A stretch of 64,000 bases of DNA, from assembly GCF_018446385.1 (NCBI RefSeq), contig NC_056000.1, positions 37,733,511-37,797,510 on the forward strand. Reading direction: 5' to 3'. Positions 1-10,523 of the stretch are shown here, in pieces. The position numbers were made by a program, and so were the translations under genes. Source of the stretch: Zingiber officinale (lineage: Eukaryota > Streptophyta > Magnoliopsida > Zingiberales > Zingiberaceae). Position 1 is the stretch's first letter. Each line of letters starts with the position of its first letter. Below the pieces are notes generated by a model. That model was not told the origin of the DNA. It saw only the letters and a program-made list of their open reading frames with translations, and ran no database searches.

Positions 1-1371
1 CTCAACATAGCTATGTTGAGACAACTCTGTGAATCTCCATCCCAAGAATCTTCTTGGTCTCTCCCAAATTTTTCATGTCAAATTCTTTACTCAGTAGTCT
101 CTTCAATTTGTTGACATATTTTATCTTATTCGTAACAATGAGCATGCCATCTACGTATAGTAGTAAGAAAATTAGTGATTCATCTTCAATACTCTTCACA
201 TATATGCAGTAATCATACTCACATCTGCTATATCCATTTGAATTATATATAAATTAAAATGTTTGTACCATTGCTTAGGAGATTGTTTCAATCCATAGAG
301 TGATTTCTTTAACTTACAAACCACCACTCTTGTCCAGACTAACTAAATCTCTTAGGTTGTGATATAAAAATTGGCTCCTCTAAATTTTCATGAAGAAATG
401 TCGTTTTCACATCTATTTGCTCCAGCTGCAAATTGTGATGTGCTACCAAATCCAACACCATTTTAATTGACGTATTTCTTACTACTGGAGAGAAAATTTC
501 TTCATAGTCAATTTCCTTTCTCTGTGAATACCCCTTTGCTACCAATCGAGCTTTGAACTTCACTTCTCTCTCTAACATTGCTTCTTTATTGTTGAATATC
601 CACTTGCACCCTATAGTTTTCTTTCCTTCAGGAAGTTCCACTAGATCCCATGTTTGATTTTTATGCAACAAGTCCATCTCCTCTGTCATAGTAGTTGTCC
701 ACTTATCCTTCTAAGAGTTGTGTATCACCTCTTAAAAAGACATAGGGTCTCTGTTATTAGTGATAAGTGCATAAAATACTAAGTCTTCGAATCTGTATAT
801 GGTGGGTGGTTTTACGACTCGTCTCGTTCGACTACTAGCTATAGTGCAATGCTCCGTGTACTTTGAGTTAGAATCATTGGAATCAATAGTCTCTAGCTCC
901 ACCTGCACAATATTTTTCTCCATGCTACTCTGTAGTGTTTCCTTTCATTCTTCCTGAGTACGTTGTAGCATAGCCTTCTTATCAAACATCACATCTCTAC
1001 TGATTACCACCTTTTTTGCCTTATGATCACAAAGTTTAAAGTCTTTAACTCCTTTCTAATACCCTATAAAAATGCACTGCTTTGACTTCACATCCATCTT
1101 TGATCTTTATTCACTAGATATGCGCATATAAGCTGGACATCTAAAAACTCGAATATGAGAGTAATCTACTTGATTTCCTATCCATACTTCCTATGATACT
1201 TTACCTTCTTATGCTATCCTTGGTGATCTATTAATAAGATAACATGTCATGTTAACTGCTTCCATCCAAAAATTCTTTGCTACCTCTGCATTCAGTCTGA
1301 GACATCTTACCTTATCAATGATTGTCTTGTTCAACCTTTTTGCTACCCCATTCTGCTAAAGGTGTCCTACA
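1..1371 (-). pseudogene. Ty1/copia element A, broken pol fragment (integrase end to reverse transcriptase)
   Basis: Minus-strand remains of a copia polyprotein. Near 339-689 the reverse-transcriptase start is readable, with WDLVELPEGKK, CKWIF and ARLVAKGYSQ followed by DYEEIFSPVV, the usual opening of the copia RT domain. Part of the later RT palm (LLLYVDGMLIV, the degenerate catalytic box) reads at 11-199. Upstream in the element, 732-923 is the acidic linker between integrase and RT, and 930-1371 is the C-terminal half of integrase. Stops and frameshifts separate the pieces, so no protein is made. The left part runs off the window. The same sequence recurs, about equally degraded, at 6375-8438 (copy B). 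At 1371 the integrase is interrupted by a miniature LTR element. Confidence 0.88.
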
Positions 1372-2168
1372 TGTTGTTCCCAAAAGAATGTCCAAATATC
1401 TCCATAATGGCATGATATTATCCACTTTGGGCCTATGCTCTCATGGCTTTGCTTTTGGACTCTCCCTAAAAGACATCATGTCAATGAAGATATCCTACAT
1501 CCTTTTAACCCTATAATCTTTCCTAAATCTTTCTAATATGGGACTTTGATTGAACCCCAACAATCTTCCCCTCAAACAAAGTACCATATAGAGTACCCAA
1601 CAGTCCTCCCCTCAAATAAAGGACCATAATTACTCTCATGGTCCAGGCCTTCCCGTGAGCATTCAGTTATCTTGACATGTTCCAGGCCTCCTCGCAAGCA
1701 GTTGGATCTGGTTAATCTTGACCTGCTTCGGGCCTCCTTGCGAGCATCCAGTAACCCTGACTTACTTGCCTCTCCGCAAGTATCTGATCACCCTGACCTG
1801 CTCCAGGCCTCCCCGCAAGCATCTGGTCACCTTGACCTACTATAGGTTCCCCGCGAACATCCGATCACCTTGACCTACTTCGAGCCTCCTCGCGAGCATT
1901 TAGTCACCCTGACCTGCTTCGGACCTCCTCGCAAGCATCTAATCACCCTGACCTACTCCGGGCCCATTCTCAACTTCGTTCAAGGTCACCCTACATTGCA
2001 TCTGGTATGGGCCATGACTATGATACCATTTATTGTGCCCAAAAGGATGTCAACATATCTCCACAATGATATGATATTATCTACTTTGGGCCTAGGCCCT
2101 CATAGCTTTACTCTTGGGTTCTCCCCAAAAGGCCTCATCCCAATGGAGATATCCTACATCCTTTTAAC
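1372..2168 (-). mobile_element. TRIM element A (miniature LTR retrotransposon), right LTR truncated
   Basis: Two copies of a 190-bp LTR (1372-1562 and 2031-2168, the second cut by a later insertion) flank about 470 bp without coding capacity. In minus orientation the LTR begins TGTTGGGGTT and ends in a degenerate CACAACA. Directly inside the 5' LTR is a sequence matching the initiator-tRNA-Met primer site (TGGTATCA-type; plus strand 2014-2029). Directly inside the 3' LTR is a purine tract (GAGGGGAAGAT; plus strand 1563-1573). The interior is an irregular tandem array of about 40-bp units on a CTGACCTGCT-CGGGCCTCC-CGCAAGCATC theme. The left flank ends CTACA, matching the CTACG duplication of TRIM B at the same integrase site. 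Confidence 0.85.
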
Positions 2169-3291
2169 TATTGGTGCGGTTAGCACTAACGATTTAACCT
2201 AGGTTTTTGATGAATGACAAATCAGGTTAAGTTAGTCTGTTGTTGTCTAACACTCTGGTCGAGTGTACAGGAGAAGCCCAGCTAGGTCGACGGGCTGACC
2301 GGATAGCTGGCACGAAGTCCAAGCGGGTCGATGGGCTGACCGAACGCTTAGGAAAGAAGTCCAGCTAGGTCGACGGGCTGACCGGATAGCTGGCATGAAA
2401 TCCAGACGGGTCGACGGGCTGACCGGACGTCTGGCAGGTAAGTGAGGTAAGTCACTGGAGGGGAGTAACTGTGAGGACGCGTTCCCGGGAAGGGAACATT
2501 AGGCGTCGATCCGGCTTAGATCCATTTCGGATATCTAAGTCGAGATCGTGACTAGATTCCGATCTCGGAAAGACAGAATCTAAGTCATACTCTTTGCTAT
2601 TACTTTGTTGAACTTTAATTGTGCTAACAATATGTTTTACAGGATATATATTTGCCTCGGACTAACTCTATTTTGCAGGAGAAGGAGTTCCTGGAAATAG
2701 GAGGTTCGGGCGCCCGGAAGGCATCCGGGCGCCCGGAGGTCCAAGTGCCCGGAAGGGATCCGGGCGCCCGGAGGGGATTCGGGCGCCCGGAGGTAAGTTT
2801 TATCCAAACTCGCGCATCGCCACGTGGAGCTTGCTGGTTGGACCTGCCACGTTCCACCAGGGCACCCGGAAGGGATCCAGGGCGCCCCGAGCCTCATATA
2901 AAAGAAGGGTCAGAGGGGAGCTTAAGTACATCATCAGAAAGAAAGTCTTCTATTGCTTGCTCTACTGCTCTGCGCTCCAACGACGCTAACAAAGATCCGA
3001 CAATACGCTCCTTCCCTTTCTTTTATTCTTGTCGGTACTTGTCTTTATTTTTCTAGCATTTCTGTACTATTAAATTGTAATCATTTTCGAACTGCTAGTG
3101 ATTGCCCAACGAAAGTACTCACGGAGTACGAGCCTTCGAGTATGAGTCGTCACAGGCTCCGAATGAAGTAAAAAAACACCGTGTTCAGTTTGTCTCAGTC
3201 TTTATTATTCCACTGCACTTAACTCTTATTAACGCTGGTTTTTCGAATCGATATTCACCCCCCCCCTCTATCGACGTTTCACGATCCAACA
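2169..3291 (+). repeat. 5' LTR of a Sirevirus-like copia element (truncated copy)
   Basis: The LTR starts at a mutated TATTGGTGCGGTTAGC (TGTTGG in the other copies) and ends GATCCAACA. It is followed two bases later by the primer-binding site at 3294. It belongs to the same family as the LTRs at 8439-9514 and 14799-15901. It contains a hairpin array (about 2255-2435), a segment rich in GGGCGCCCGGA palindromes (2705-2795), and a likely promoter/leader area ending in a C-tract near 3258. It inserted into the right LTR of TRIM A. No 3' LTR is present in the window. Confidence 0.88.
2255..2435 (+). other. Tandem hairpin array in the Sirevirus LTR
   Basis: Successive units of about 40-60 bp share a constant core (GGTCGACGGGCTGACC, itself a GGTC/GACC stem). 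The flanking stem arms change together: CCAGCTA pairs with TAGCTGG, CCAAGCG with a near-matching CGCTTAG, CCAGCTA with TAGCTGG, and CCAGACG with CGTCTGG. A separate short hairpin (ACTC...GAGT) precedes them near 2251-2266. The same layout is seen in the other two LTRs of this family. Confidence 0.8.
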
Positions 3292-3293
3292 AG

Positions 3294-3305
3294 TGGTATC
3301 AGAGC
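3294..3305 (+). other. Primer-binding site (initiator tRNA-Met)
   Basis: TGGTATCAGAGC, the standard copia complement of the initiator-tRNA-Met 3' end, lies two bases after the LTR end and fixes the LTR boundary and element orientation. Confidence 0.93.
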
Positions 3306-3545
3306 GAGGTTACGCTCTGATTTGGTGCAACCACCAATCAGACAGGGGGTGAAAATTTTTTTTCTTTTTGTGCTTTACGCTTAATTCTAAGTTGATATTA
3401 TTATTAATTTAGAATTTTTTTTTTCTCGTTGCAATTAAGTCTAAATTGGTGCAATACCAATTTAGATACAACTATTATTTTTTCCCGCACTACTAATCTA
3501 AGACCAAGTCTTGGAATATTTTTTCCTTGTTTACTTGTGTGCAGG

Positions 3546-3890
3546 ATGTCTCAACTAGAAGACTTTAGCACAGTACGTCCTCCCTTATTCAACGGGGATG
3601 ACTTCTCGTACTGGAAGAAAAGAATGGAGGTGTACCTAAAGACAGACTACGATCAATGGTTCAGCGTTATAAAGGCGTACCGAACTCCAGTCGACAACTC
3701 CGGAAATCTATTAGACCCGGAACAGTGGACTCCAGACATGAGGAAAAAAGCATCAACAGAAAACAAGGCAATCAACACGCTACATTGCGGCCTAACACGA
3801 GAAGAGCTGAATCGCGTCGGATCACATCAGAATGCTAAAGAATTATGGGACAAACTGATCGGCCTAACACGAGAAGATTATTTTTCATAA
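3546..3890 (+). pseudogene. Truncated copia/Sirevirus gag (N-terminal 115 codons)
   Basis: The ATG at 3546 follows the LTR, PBS and a 240-bp leader. The product begins MSQLEDFSTVRPPLFNGDDF and continues with YWKKRMEVYLK, the typical start of copia GAG proteins (DUF4219/UBN2 type). It reaches NAKELWDKLIGL and then stops being GAG-like. The last codons come from an 18-base direct repeat (CGGCCTAACACGAGAAGA at about 3788 and again at 3861), after which unrelated sequence begins. The remaining gag, all of pol and the 3' LTR are absent, so this is a 5' stub left by a deletion or template switch. Confidence 0.87.
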
Positions 3891-5432
3891 TAGTAAACTT
3901 TGAGGCTCATTCTGAAAATTTTTCGAGGTGGTGCCTGGACTGAGAGAGACAGACAGGCGAACAACACTGACACTTGGCGGGTAAGAAAGAGGGCAGTTGT
4001 TTGTGGGGCCCGTTAGGTAGATAGTGGGTAGCAAGTCGATCGGCTTCGAGCTGTGACACAGCTGTTCGAAGACGTGCCAACCCATCCGCCACCGACGACG
4101 GCGGCGGATGAAAATCATACTCGGTCTGGCCCTGATTATACAGAAGTTTCCGTCAATCAATCATTAGGATAATAAATTAGAAAATAATGAATTAAAAATA
4201 TTTTTAGAAGAAAAACTTCTATAATTATATCATAATAATACCTGAATCATCGGGCTACACCTGCAAACTTGGTGTGCTGAATCACGGGGCTACGGGTCGA
4301 ATTGTTTACTTCAGCACAGGGCTACGAGTCGAATTGTTTCACGGGGCTACGGGTCGAATTGTTTACTTCAGCACAGGGCTACGAGTTGAATTGTTTGCCA
4401 AATTTATTTAGTGGGTGAAATATGGAACCGAGCCTAGCAAGAATTAATCAGATTGTAAGTTGGGATATTATATATAAAAAAACTGCACTAATCTAAATCA
4501 ATAGATTTTAATTTAATATCAATGTTAAGTTCAATATGTGATTCGTCCAATTGAATTAGTATATATGCAATTTGATTTTCAATTTAATTTTCTTACATAT
4601 ATTTTTAATTTACTAAAATGAACGATGTGGTAACCATTTGTTCTTTTTTTTAATTAAAAAAAAATCAAATGTAAGAAAATTTTACAAGCCAAAACCCAAA
4701 GATTTCTATTTTGTAAAATCGATAAATATAATTAAGGAAATCCGTCGCCAAATACTTAAGAGTGATTACGACATCCTAATGGGAACTAAATTAGTAGATT
4801 TAAAAAATAAAACTCTATTAAAAAAATAAATCCACTGTCGTAATGATTTTTTTTAGTGCTAACCTTACATATATGAAAAAAGATATATACATATACACAT
4901 ATATTAAATGTATAGTAGGATAAATTTTAGATCTTTAGTTCTTAATAATCGATCTCTGACGATTATATCAAAAATATTATATATCCATCAACTGTGTTAC
5001 TTCTCGAGGTCCATATTTATTTTTAAACCTATTGTTATTGGATGGCTTAGATTTTTAATTTAAATAACAAATTTGATTTGAAAATGACAATCAAGTTTTT
5101 ACCAAATATGGACCCTATTAATATTTAATCATCCTGTTTGACTCTATATATGAAATTGAACATCTAAACCGATCATCTATCCTAGGTGATATTCTAGGCC
5201 TCAAGTATTGAATTTGAAATGTATAGATTTATCATGTACCTTTGAAAAATAAATTTTATATATATATAAAATTAATGATAGCCTCTAAATCCATCGCAGG
5301 CTTCCCTTACATGTTGAGTTGAGATATCTAGATCAATTTTTTTATTTATTTATTTTTTAACTTCTAGTAGGTTAAATTTTACTTTTTTAGGATTTAGAAA
5401 TTGAATTATAATATTATATATATATATATATT
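3891..5432. other. Unassigned intergenic DNA
   Basis: No supportable gene. A moderately GC-rich part (3890-4165) contains short minus-strand reading frames without recognisable domains. The rest is AT-rich with simple TA runs (5410-5432). It separates the gag stub from TRIM C and may be remnant host DNA or decayed transposon. Confidence 0.5.
4283..4396. repeat. 57-bp tandem duplication
   Basis: Two near-identical 57-bp units begin CACGGGGCTACGGGTCGAAT and end GAATTGTTT. Each unit is itself built from two related halves (GGGCTACGGGTCGAATTGTTT and GGGCTACGAGTCGAATTGTTT types). Confidence 0.85.
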
Positions 5433-6127
5433 TATTGTGCTTAAAGGATATTCACATATCTCCACAATGACATGATATTATCCATTTTGGACTTAGACCC
5501 TCCTGACTTTAATTTGCTCTTGGTTTTTACCCAAAATGTCTCATACCAATGGAGATATTATAGATCCTTTTAAACCCATGATCTTTTTCAAATATTTTCA
5601 ATGCGGGACTTTGATTAAATTCCAACAATCTTCCTCTCAAATGAAGGATCACAATTACTCTCATGGTCAAGGTCTTCCCGCTAGTGTCCAGTCACTCTTA
5701 ACCTGCTCCGGGCCTCCCCGCGAATATCCGGTAACCTTGACCTGTCTTCCAGTGAGCATCCCGTCAGGTCACTATTGACTTGCTCCGGGTCTCCCCGTGA
5801 ACATCCGGTCACCTTGATATGCTCTGGGCCCCCCGCGAGTATTCTGTCATTCTAACCTGCTCTGGGCCTCCTCGCAAGCATCCAGTCAACTTTACCTGCT
5901 TCAGGCCTCCCCATGAGTATTCGGTCACCTTCACCTGTTACGAGTCTCCCCGTAAGTATCCGATCAACTTGACCTACCCCGAACTTACCCTCAACTTCGT
6001 TTAACTCCACCCTACATGACATCTGGTTTGGATCATAACTTTGATACCATTTGTTATGACCGAAAGATGTTTACATATCTCCACAATAGTATGATATTAT
6101 GCGCTTTGGGCTAAGCCCTCATGACTT
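5433..6127 (-). mobile_element. TRIM element C, diverged, one LTR truncated
   Basis: The left LTR at 5433-5627 and a partial right LTR at 6052-6127 match the 190-bp LTRs of TRIM A and B. The interior carries the same CTGACCTGCT/CGGGCCTCCC tandem units. The primer-binding complement (GATACCA on the plus strand, about 6041-6048) sits just inside the right LTR. This copy is more diverged than A or B. It abuts the probable 3' LTR of copia element B at 6128 without a clear target duplication. Confidence 0.8.
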
Positions 6128-6287
6128 TGTTATGAAAAGTTGTAACAGAATTTTGTTATGAAAAATCGTAATATAATTCTGTTATATAAAATTGTAATAG
6201 AAGTTTATTATGAAAAATCTTAACATATTTTTCTTCCATAATATCCATTGCATTAGCCTTCGTCCAAATATGAGCTACCCATCAACA
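6128..6287 (-). repeat. Probable 3' LTR remnant of copia element B, with short internal repeats
   Basis: Reading the minus strand after the RNase H stop, a purine tract (CAAGATGGAGAT, plus strand 6288-6299) is followed at 6287 by TGTTGATGGGTAGCTC. This is the layout expected for a polypurine tract and LTR start. The 6128-6225 part consists of three degenerate units of about 33 bp based on TTATGAAAAATCGTAA. Its far end is lost at the TRIM C junction. It does not resemble the sequence at the 5' end of the same element (19112-19301). Confidence 0.55.
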
Positions 6288-6374
6288 ATCTCCATCTTGG
6301 CTAATATTCATACCTTTGAAGAACACAAGTATCTGAACAAAACTCCACCTGGATCTCTGAGTCTGAGCTTCCTT

Positions 6375-8438
6375 CCTCTAGCATCTAGAGATATGGATCA
6401 AGTTCAAGCAATGCTTGAACTTTTCTGTGGTCACTGACTTTGTTAGCATGTCTACATTGTGAACCTTCTCAAGTTGAATTCCCACAGAAGCAATCAACTC
6501 TCTAATCTTGTGAAACCTCACATCAATATGCTTGATTCTCACATGATACACCTGATTATTTGTCAAATAGATAACACTCTGACTATCGCATAATAACTTG
6601 ACTCCACCTTATTGAACGCTCAGTTCTCTGGCCAACCCTATAAGTCATAAAGCTTCCTTCGCTGCTTCAGCTACTGCCATGTATTCTGACTCCGTAGTAG
6701 ACAATGCAACAATAGATTGTATCATAGATTTTCAACAGATATGTCCTCCTGCCACAATCAATATGTATCCTATAGTTGATCTCCTGTCATCTAAATCTCC
6801 TGTATAATCTACATCTACGCACTGAGCAACTAAAGGATCTTCTGGTTATCTACTGAATATGATATCATAATCAGCTATATTTTTCAAGTATCTAAAAATC
6901 CACTTCACTGCATCCCAATGTGATCAGCCAGGATTTGAGAGAAACTTGCTCACCATACTAACTGCTTGGGCCAAATATGATCTCGTGCAAACCATGACAT
7001 ACATCAAACAACCAATTACACTGGCATAAGGAACCTTTGATATCTCTTGGATTTCATCATCCATCTTTGGATACTGTGTACTGGATAACTTGAAGTGATG
7101 TGCCAAGGGTTACTTACCGACTTTGCATTCTTCATGTTGAATCTATCCAACACCTTCTCAACATAACTATGTTGATACAACTATAATCTCCCTGCAGCTC
7201 TATCCCTGTGAATCTTCATTCCAAAAATCTTCTTAGTCTCTCTCAAATCTTTCATGTCAAATTCCTTACTCAGTAGCCTCTTCAATTTGTTGACTTCTTT
7301 CATCTTATTCGTAACAATGAGCATGTCATCTACGTATAGTAGTAAGAAAATCAGTGATTCATCTTAAAGACTCTTCACATATATGCAGCAATCATACTCA
7401 CATCTGCTATATCCATTTTGAATTATGTATGAATTAAAATATTTGTACCATTGCTTAAGAGATTGTTTCAATCCATAGAGTGATTTCTTTAACTTACAAA
7501 CCAACCGCTCTTCTTCGTGCTGACTAAATCCCTCAAGTTGTGATATAAAAATTGGCTCCTACAAATTTCCATGAAGAAATGTCATTTTCACATCCATTTG
7601 CTCCAGCTGCAAATTGTGATGTGCTACCAAAGCCAACATCGTTTTAATTGACGTATTTCTTACTACTGGAGAGAAAATTTCTTCATAATCAATCTCCTTT
7701 CTTTGTGAATACCCCTTGCTACCAATCGAGCTTTGAACTTCACTTCTCTCTCTGACATTGCTTCTTTCTTCTTGAACATCCACTTGCACTCTATAACTTT
7801 CTTTCCTTCAGGAAGTTCCACTAGATCCCATGTTTGGTTTTTATGCAACAACTCCATCTTCTCTGTCATAACAGTCATCCACTTGTCCTTCTAACAGTTG
7901 TGTATCGTCTCTTAAAAAGATGTAAGGTCTCTGCTACTAGTGATAAGTGCATAAGATACCAAGTCTTCGAATCTGTATCTGGTGGGTGGTTTTACGACTC
8001 GTCTCGTTCTGTCACTAGCTATAATACGATGCTCCGTGTACTCTAAGCTAGAATCATCGGAATCAATAGTCTCTAGCTCCACCTGCACAACATTTTTCTC
8101 CATGCTTCTCTGTAGTGTTTCCTTTCCTTCTTCCTAAGTACGTTGTAGCATAGCCTTCTTATCAAACACCACATCTCTACTGATCACCACCTTTTTTGCC
8201 TTAAGATCCCGAAGCTTGAAATCTTTAACTCCTTTCTAATACCCATAAAAATGCAATACTTTGACATTACATCCAACTTTGATCTTTCTTCACTAGATAT
8301 ATGCATATAAGCTAGACATCCAAAAACTCGAACATGATAGTAATCTACTTGATTTTTTGTCCATACTTCCTCTGATACTTTGCCTTCTTGTGCTGCCCTT
8401 GGTGATTTATTAATAAAATAACATGCCATGTTAATTGC
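6375..8438 (-). pseudogene. Ty1/copia element B, pol 3' half (integrase C-terminus, RT, RNase H)
   Basis: On the minus strand the order is integrase C-terminal part (8184-8438: INMACYFINKSPRAA, RVFGCLAYMHI), linker (7912-8103), RT (about 7180-7880: WDLVELPEGKK, YEEIFSPVV, HHNLQLEQMDVK) and RT end with RNase H (6378-7106: PYASVIGCLMYVM, then VEKVHNVDMLTKSV-like). Many frameshifts and stops break it, so it is not functional. It is the homologue of the 1-1371 fragment. At 8439 the integrase is split by a complete Sirevirus-like element and resumes at 15902 after a 5-bp target duplication, which dates this copia copy as older than that insertion. Confidence 0.88.
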
Positions 8439-9514
8439 TGTTGGTGCAGTTAGCACTAACGGTCTAACTCAGGTTTTGATGAATGATAAAATAGGTTAAG
8501 TTAGTTTTGTTGTTAATCTAACACTCTGACCGAGTGTGCAAGAGAAGCCCAGACAGGTCGACGGGCTGACCGGATGTCTGGCACGAAGCCCAGCTAGGTC
8601 AACGGGTCGACCGGATAGCTGGCACGAAGTCCAAACGGGTCGACGGGCTGACCGAACGTTTGGCACGAAGTCCATCTAGGTCGACGGGTTGACCGGATAG
8701 TTAGCGCGAAGTACAGACGGGTCGAAGAGCTGACCGGATGTCTGGCAGGTAAGTGAAGGTAAGTCACTGGAGGGGAGTGACTGTGAGGACGCATTCCCGG
8801 TAAGGGAACTTAGGCGCCGATCCGACTTAGAACCATTTCGGAACTCTAAGTCAAGATTGTGACTAAACTCCGGTGTCGGAAAGACGGAATCTAAGTCATA
8901 CTCTTTCTATTTTGAATTATGAATTGTGCTAATAATTTGTCTTGCAGGAGATATGAGTGCCTCAGACTAACGTTTTTCTTGCAGGAAGGAATTTGTTGGA
9001 AAACAGGGTCCAGACGCACGGGAGGTACCCGGGCGCCCTAAGGCGAAATTTTATCCCTAACGTAGCTATGCCACGTGGAGTTCACTGGTTGGCTCGGCTA
9101 CGTCATGGTCGAGATGCCCTGAAGGTTCTAGGTACCCCGAACCTCCTATATAAGGAGGGTTAAGGCTGAAGCTCCAACAACAACTCAGAACTCAAGATCT
9201 GCTCTTCTGTGCTCCTGCGACGCTGTGAAAGCTCTCCGACGACGCGCTTTTCCTTTCAGTTCTTGTATTTTGTCGGTATATTTTTTGTTTATTAGCACTC
9301 CTGTACTTAGTTTGTAATACTTATCGAATTGTTAGTAAATTGTCCATCGAAAGCACTCTTGTGTGCGGGCCTTGGAGTAGGAGTCGCCAAAGGCTCCGAA
9401 CCAAGTAAATCGACGTGTCTTTTTTGGCTTGCTTTTTATTTTCCGCTTTGCCTACTCGCTTTCGATTTTTTTCACTATTCACCTCCCCCCTCTAGCGAAA
9501 TGAACGATCCAACA
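8439..9514 (+). repeat. 5' LTR of the Sirevirus-like element
   Basis: It begins TGTTGGTGCAGTTAGC and ends GATCCAACA (1,076 bp). It carries the hairpin array (8514-8745), a shorter GGGCGCCC region than its relatives, a TATATAAGGAGG promoter-like box near 9148-9158, and a C-rich run before the end. The main difference from the 3' LTR is the longer C-tract in the latter. Confidence 0.92.
8514..8745 (+). other. Hairpin array in the 5' LTR
   Basis: A leading hairpin ACACTC-tgacc-GAGTGT is followed by units with a constant GGTCGACGGGCTGACC-like core and changing stems: CAGACA/TGTCTG, CAGCTA/TAGCTG, CAAACG/CGTTTG, CATCTA/TAGTTA (imperfect) and CAGACG/TGTCTG (one G-T pair). The spacer between units is usually GCACGAAG. 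Confidence 0.85.
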
Positions 9515-9516
9515 AG

Positions 9517-9528
9517 TGGTATCAGAGC
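9517..9528 (+). other. Primer-binding site (initiator tRNA-Met)
   Basis: TGGTATCAGAGC lies two bases downstream of the 5' LTR, as in the related copy at 3294. Confidence 0.93.
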
Positions 9529-9836
9529 AGGTACCGCTCTGATATGGTGCAACCACCAATCAGGCAAAGGAGATGTTTTTTTAAAGAAAATTAGACATCG
9601 TTTGTCTTTAAAATAAAACGTATGCCTTTCGTTTTTCTCTCCAAAACTGTTTTTGAAAAATACATTGTCATCTTTTCACCATTGTTTAGCATTGACAAAA
9701 TATTTTAAAATTTTTGAAATAATATTTTTTTAATATTTTTTTCAAAAATAGTGAAACACTATATTTTTTTTCTCCAACACTGCTAATCCAAGACCAAGTC
9801 TTTAGACTTTTTCTTATTTCCTTGTGTGCAAGACCA

Positions 9837-10523
9837 ATGTCTCTTCAAGAAGGACGGAACCCCCACGAACCACCACCATACGATCAAGATTTCAACTACT
9901 AGAGGCGATTAATGGAATGCTTCTTAGGAAGTTTAGATTTCGATAATGTGCTAATATTGAGAAAACCTTCTCAGGACTCGGAACTGAACAAAAATGTAAG
10001 TAAAATTATTTGTGATGTTTTACCTAACAATGTTTTATGCAGACTATAAAAGTACAAGAATGCATATCAGCTTTGGACCCAATTGATCAAACTTCATGAG
10101 GAGCTGTTGGAGTTAGACGATCAAGTCGAAATCGAATCCAAACTTGAGTCAAATCCAACAGAAAAGCCTACTGAATTAGGAGTTGTGCTCAAGGTTTGTA
10201 ATTACCAAAATACCCCTGTTAATAGTAGTTTAAAGAATATGCATGTTAATTTGGATATTTCTGAAAATATCTGTGCAAATAGTGTAGCTGACAATACTTG
10301 CAAAAATACTCCTAGGATATTTTCTGATAAAACAAATCTAATTAATTTAGAAAATTCAGAAAATCTGAAAATAATTAATAACCCTAAAAATTCAAATTTA
10401 AACCTAAACAAATCTGAAAATTCAAATAACAATGATGATAAAGTCAATATTGATCTGGATAAAATTAATAAATTGTTTAATAATCTAGACAATATCAATC
10501 TGAAAAATCTTATCCAAACCTAA
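9837..10523 (+). pseudogene. Decayed gag-like reading frame, Asn/Lys-rich tail
   Basis: From the ATG at 9837 one frame reads MSLQEGRNPHEPPPY, then a stop, RRLMECFLGSLDFD, then KNVSKIICDVLPNN, another stop, and NAYQLWTQLIKLHEELLELD. These match the spacing of copia gag (the WxxRME and A-ELWxxLxxLHE regions), with two in-frame stops. The last 146 codons (10083-10523) are open but become low-complexity, with many N, K, L, S and D. No zinc knuckle is present. The frame is probably non-functional; the tail looks like AT-rich expansion rather than a selected domain. Confidence 0.7.

Noticed and set aside
2624..3056. Several overlapping open frames on both strands in the LTR at 2169
   Set aside because: They follow from the GC-rich GGGCGCCCGGA repeats, carry no domain and lie within an LTR.
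3885..4160. Minus-strand frame of 91 codons that could be a first exon
   Set aside because: No conserved motif, no identifiable continuation with splice sites, and it borders a transposon breakpoint.
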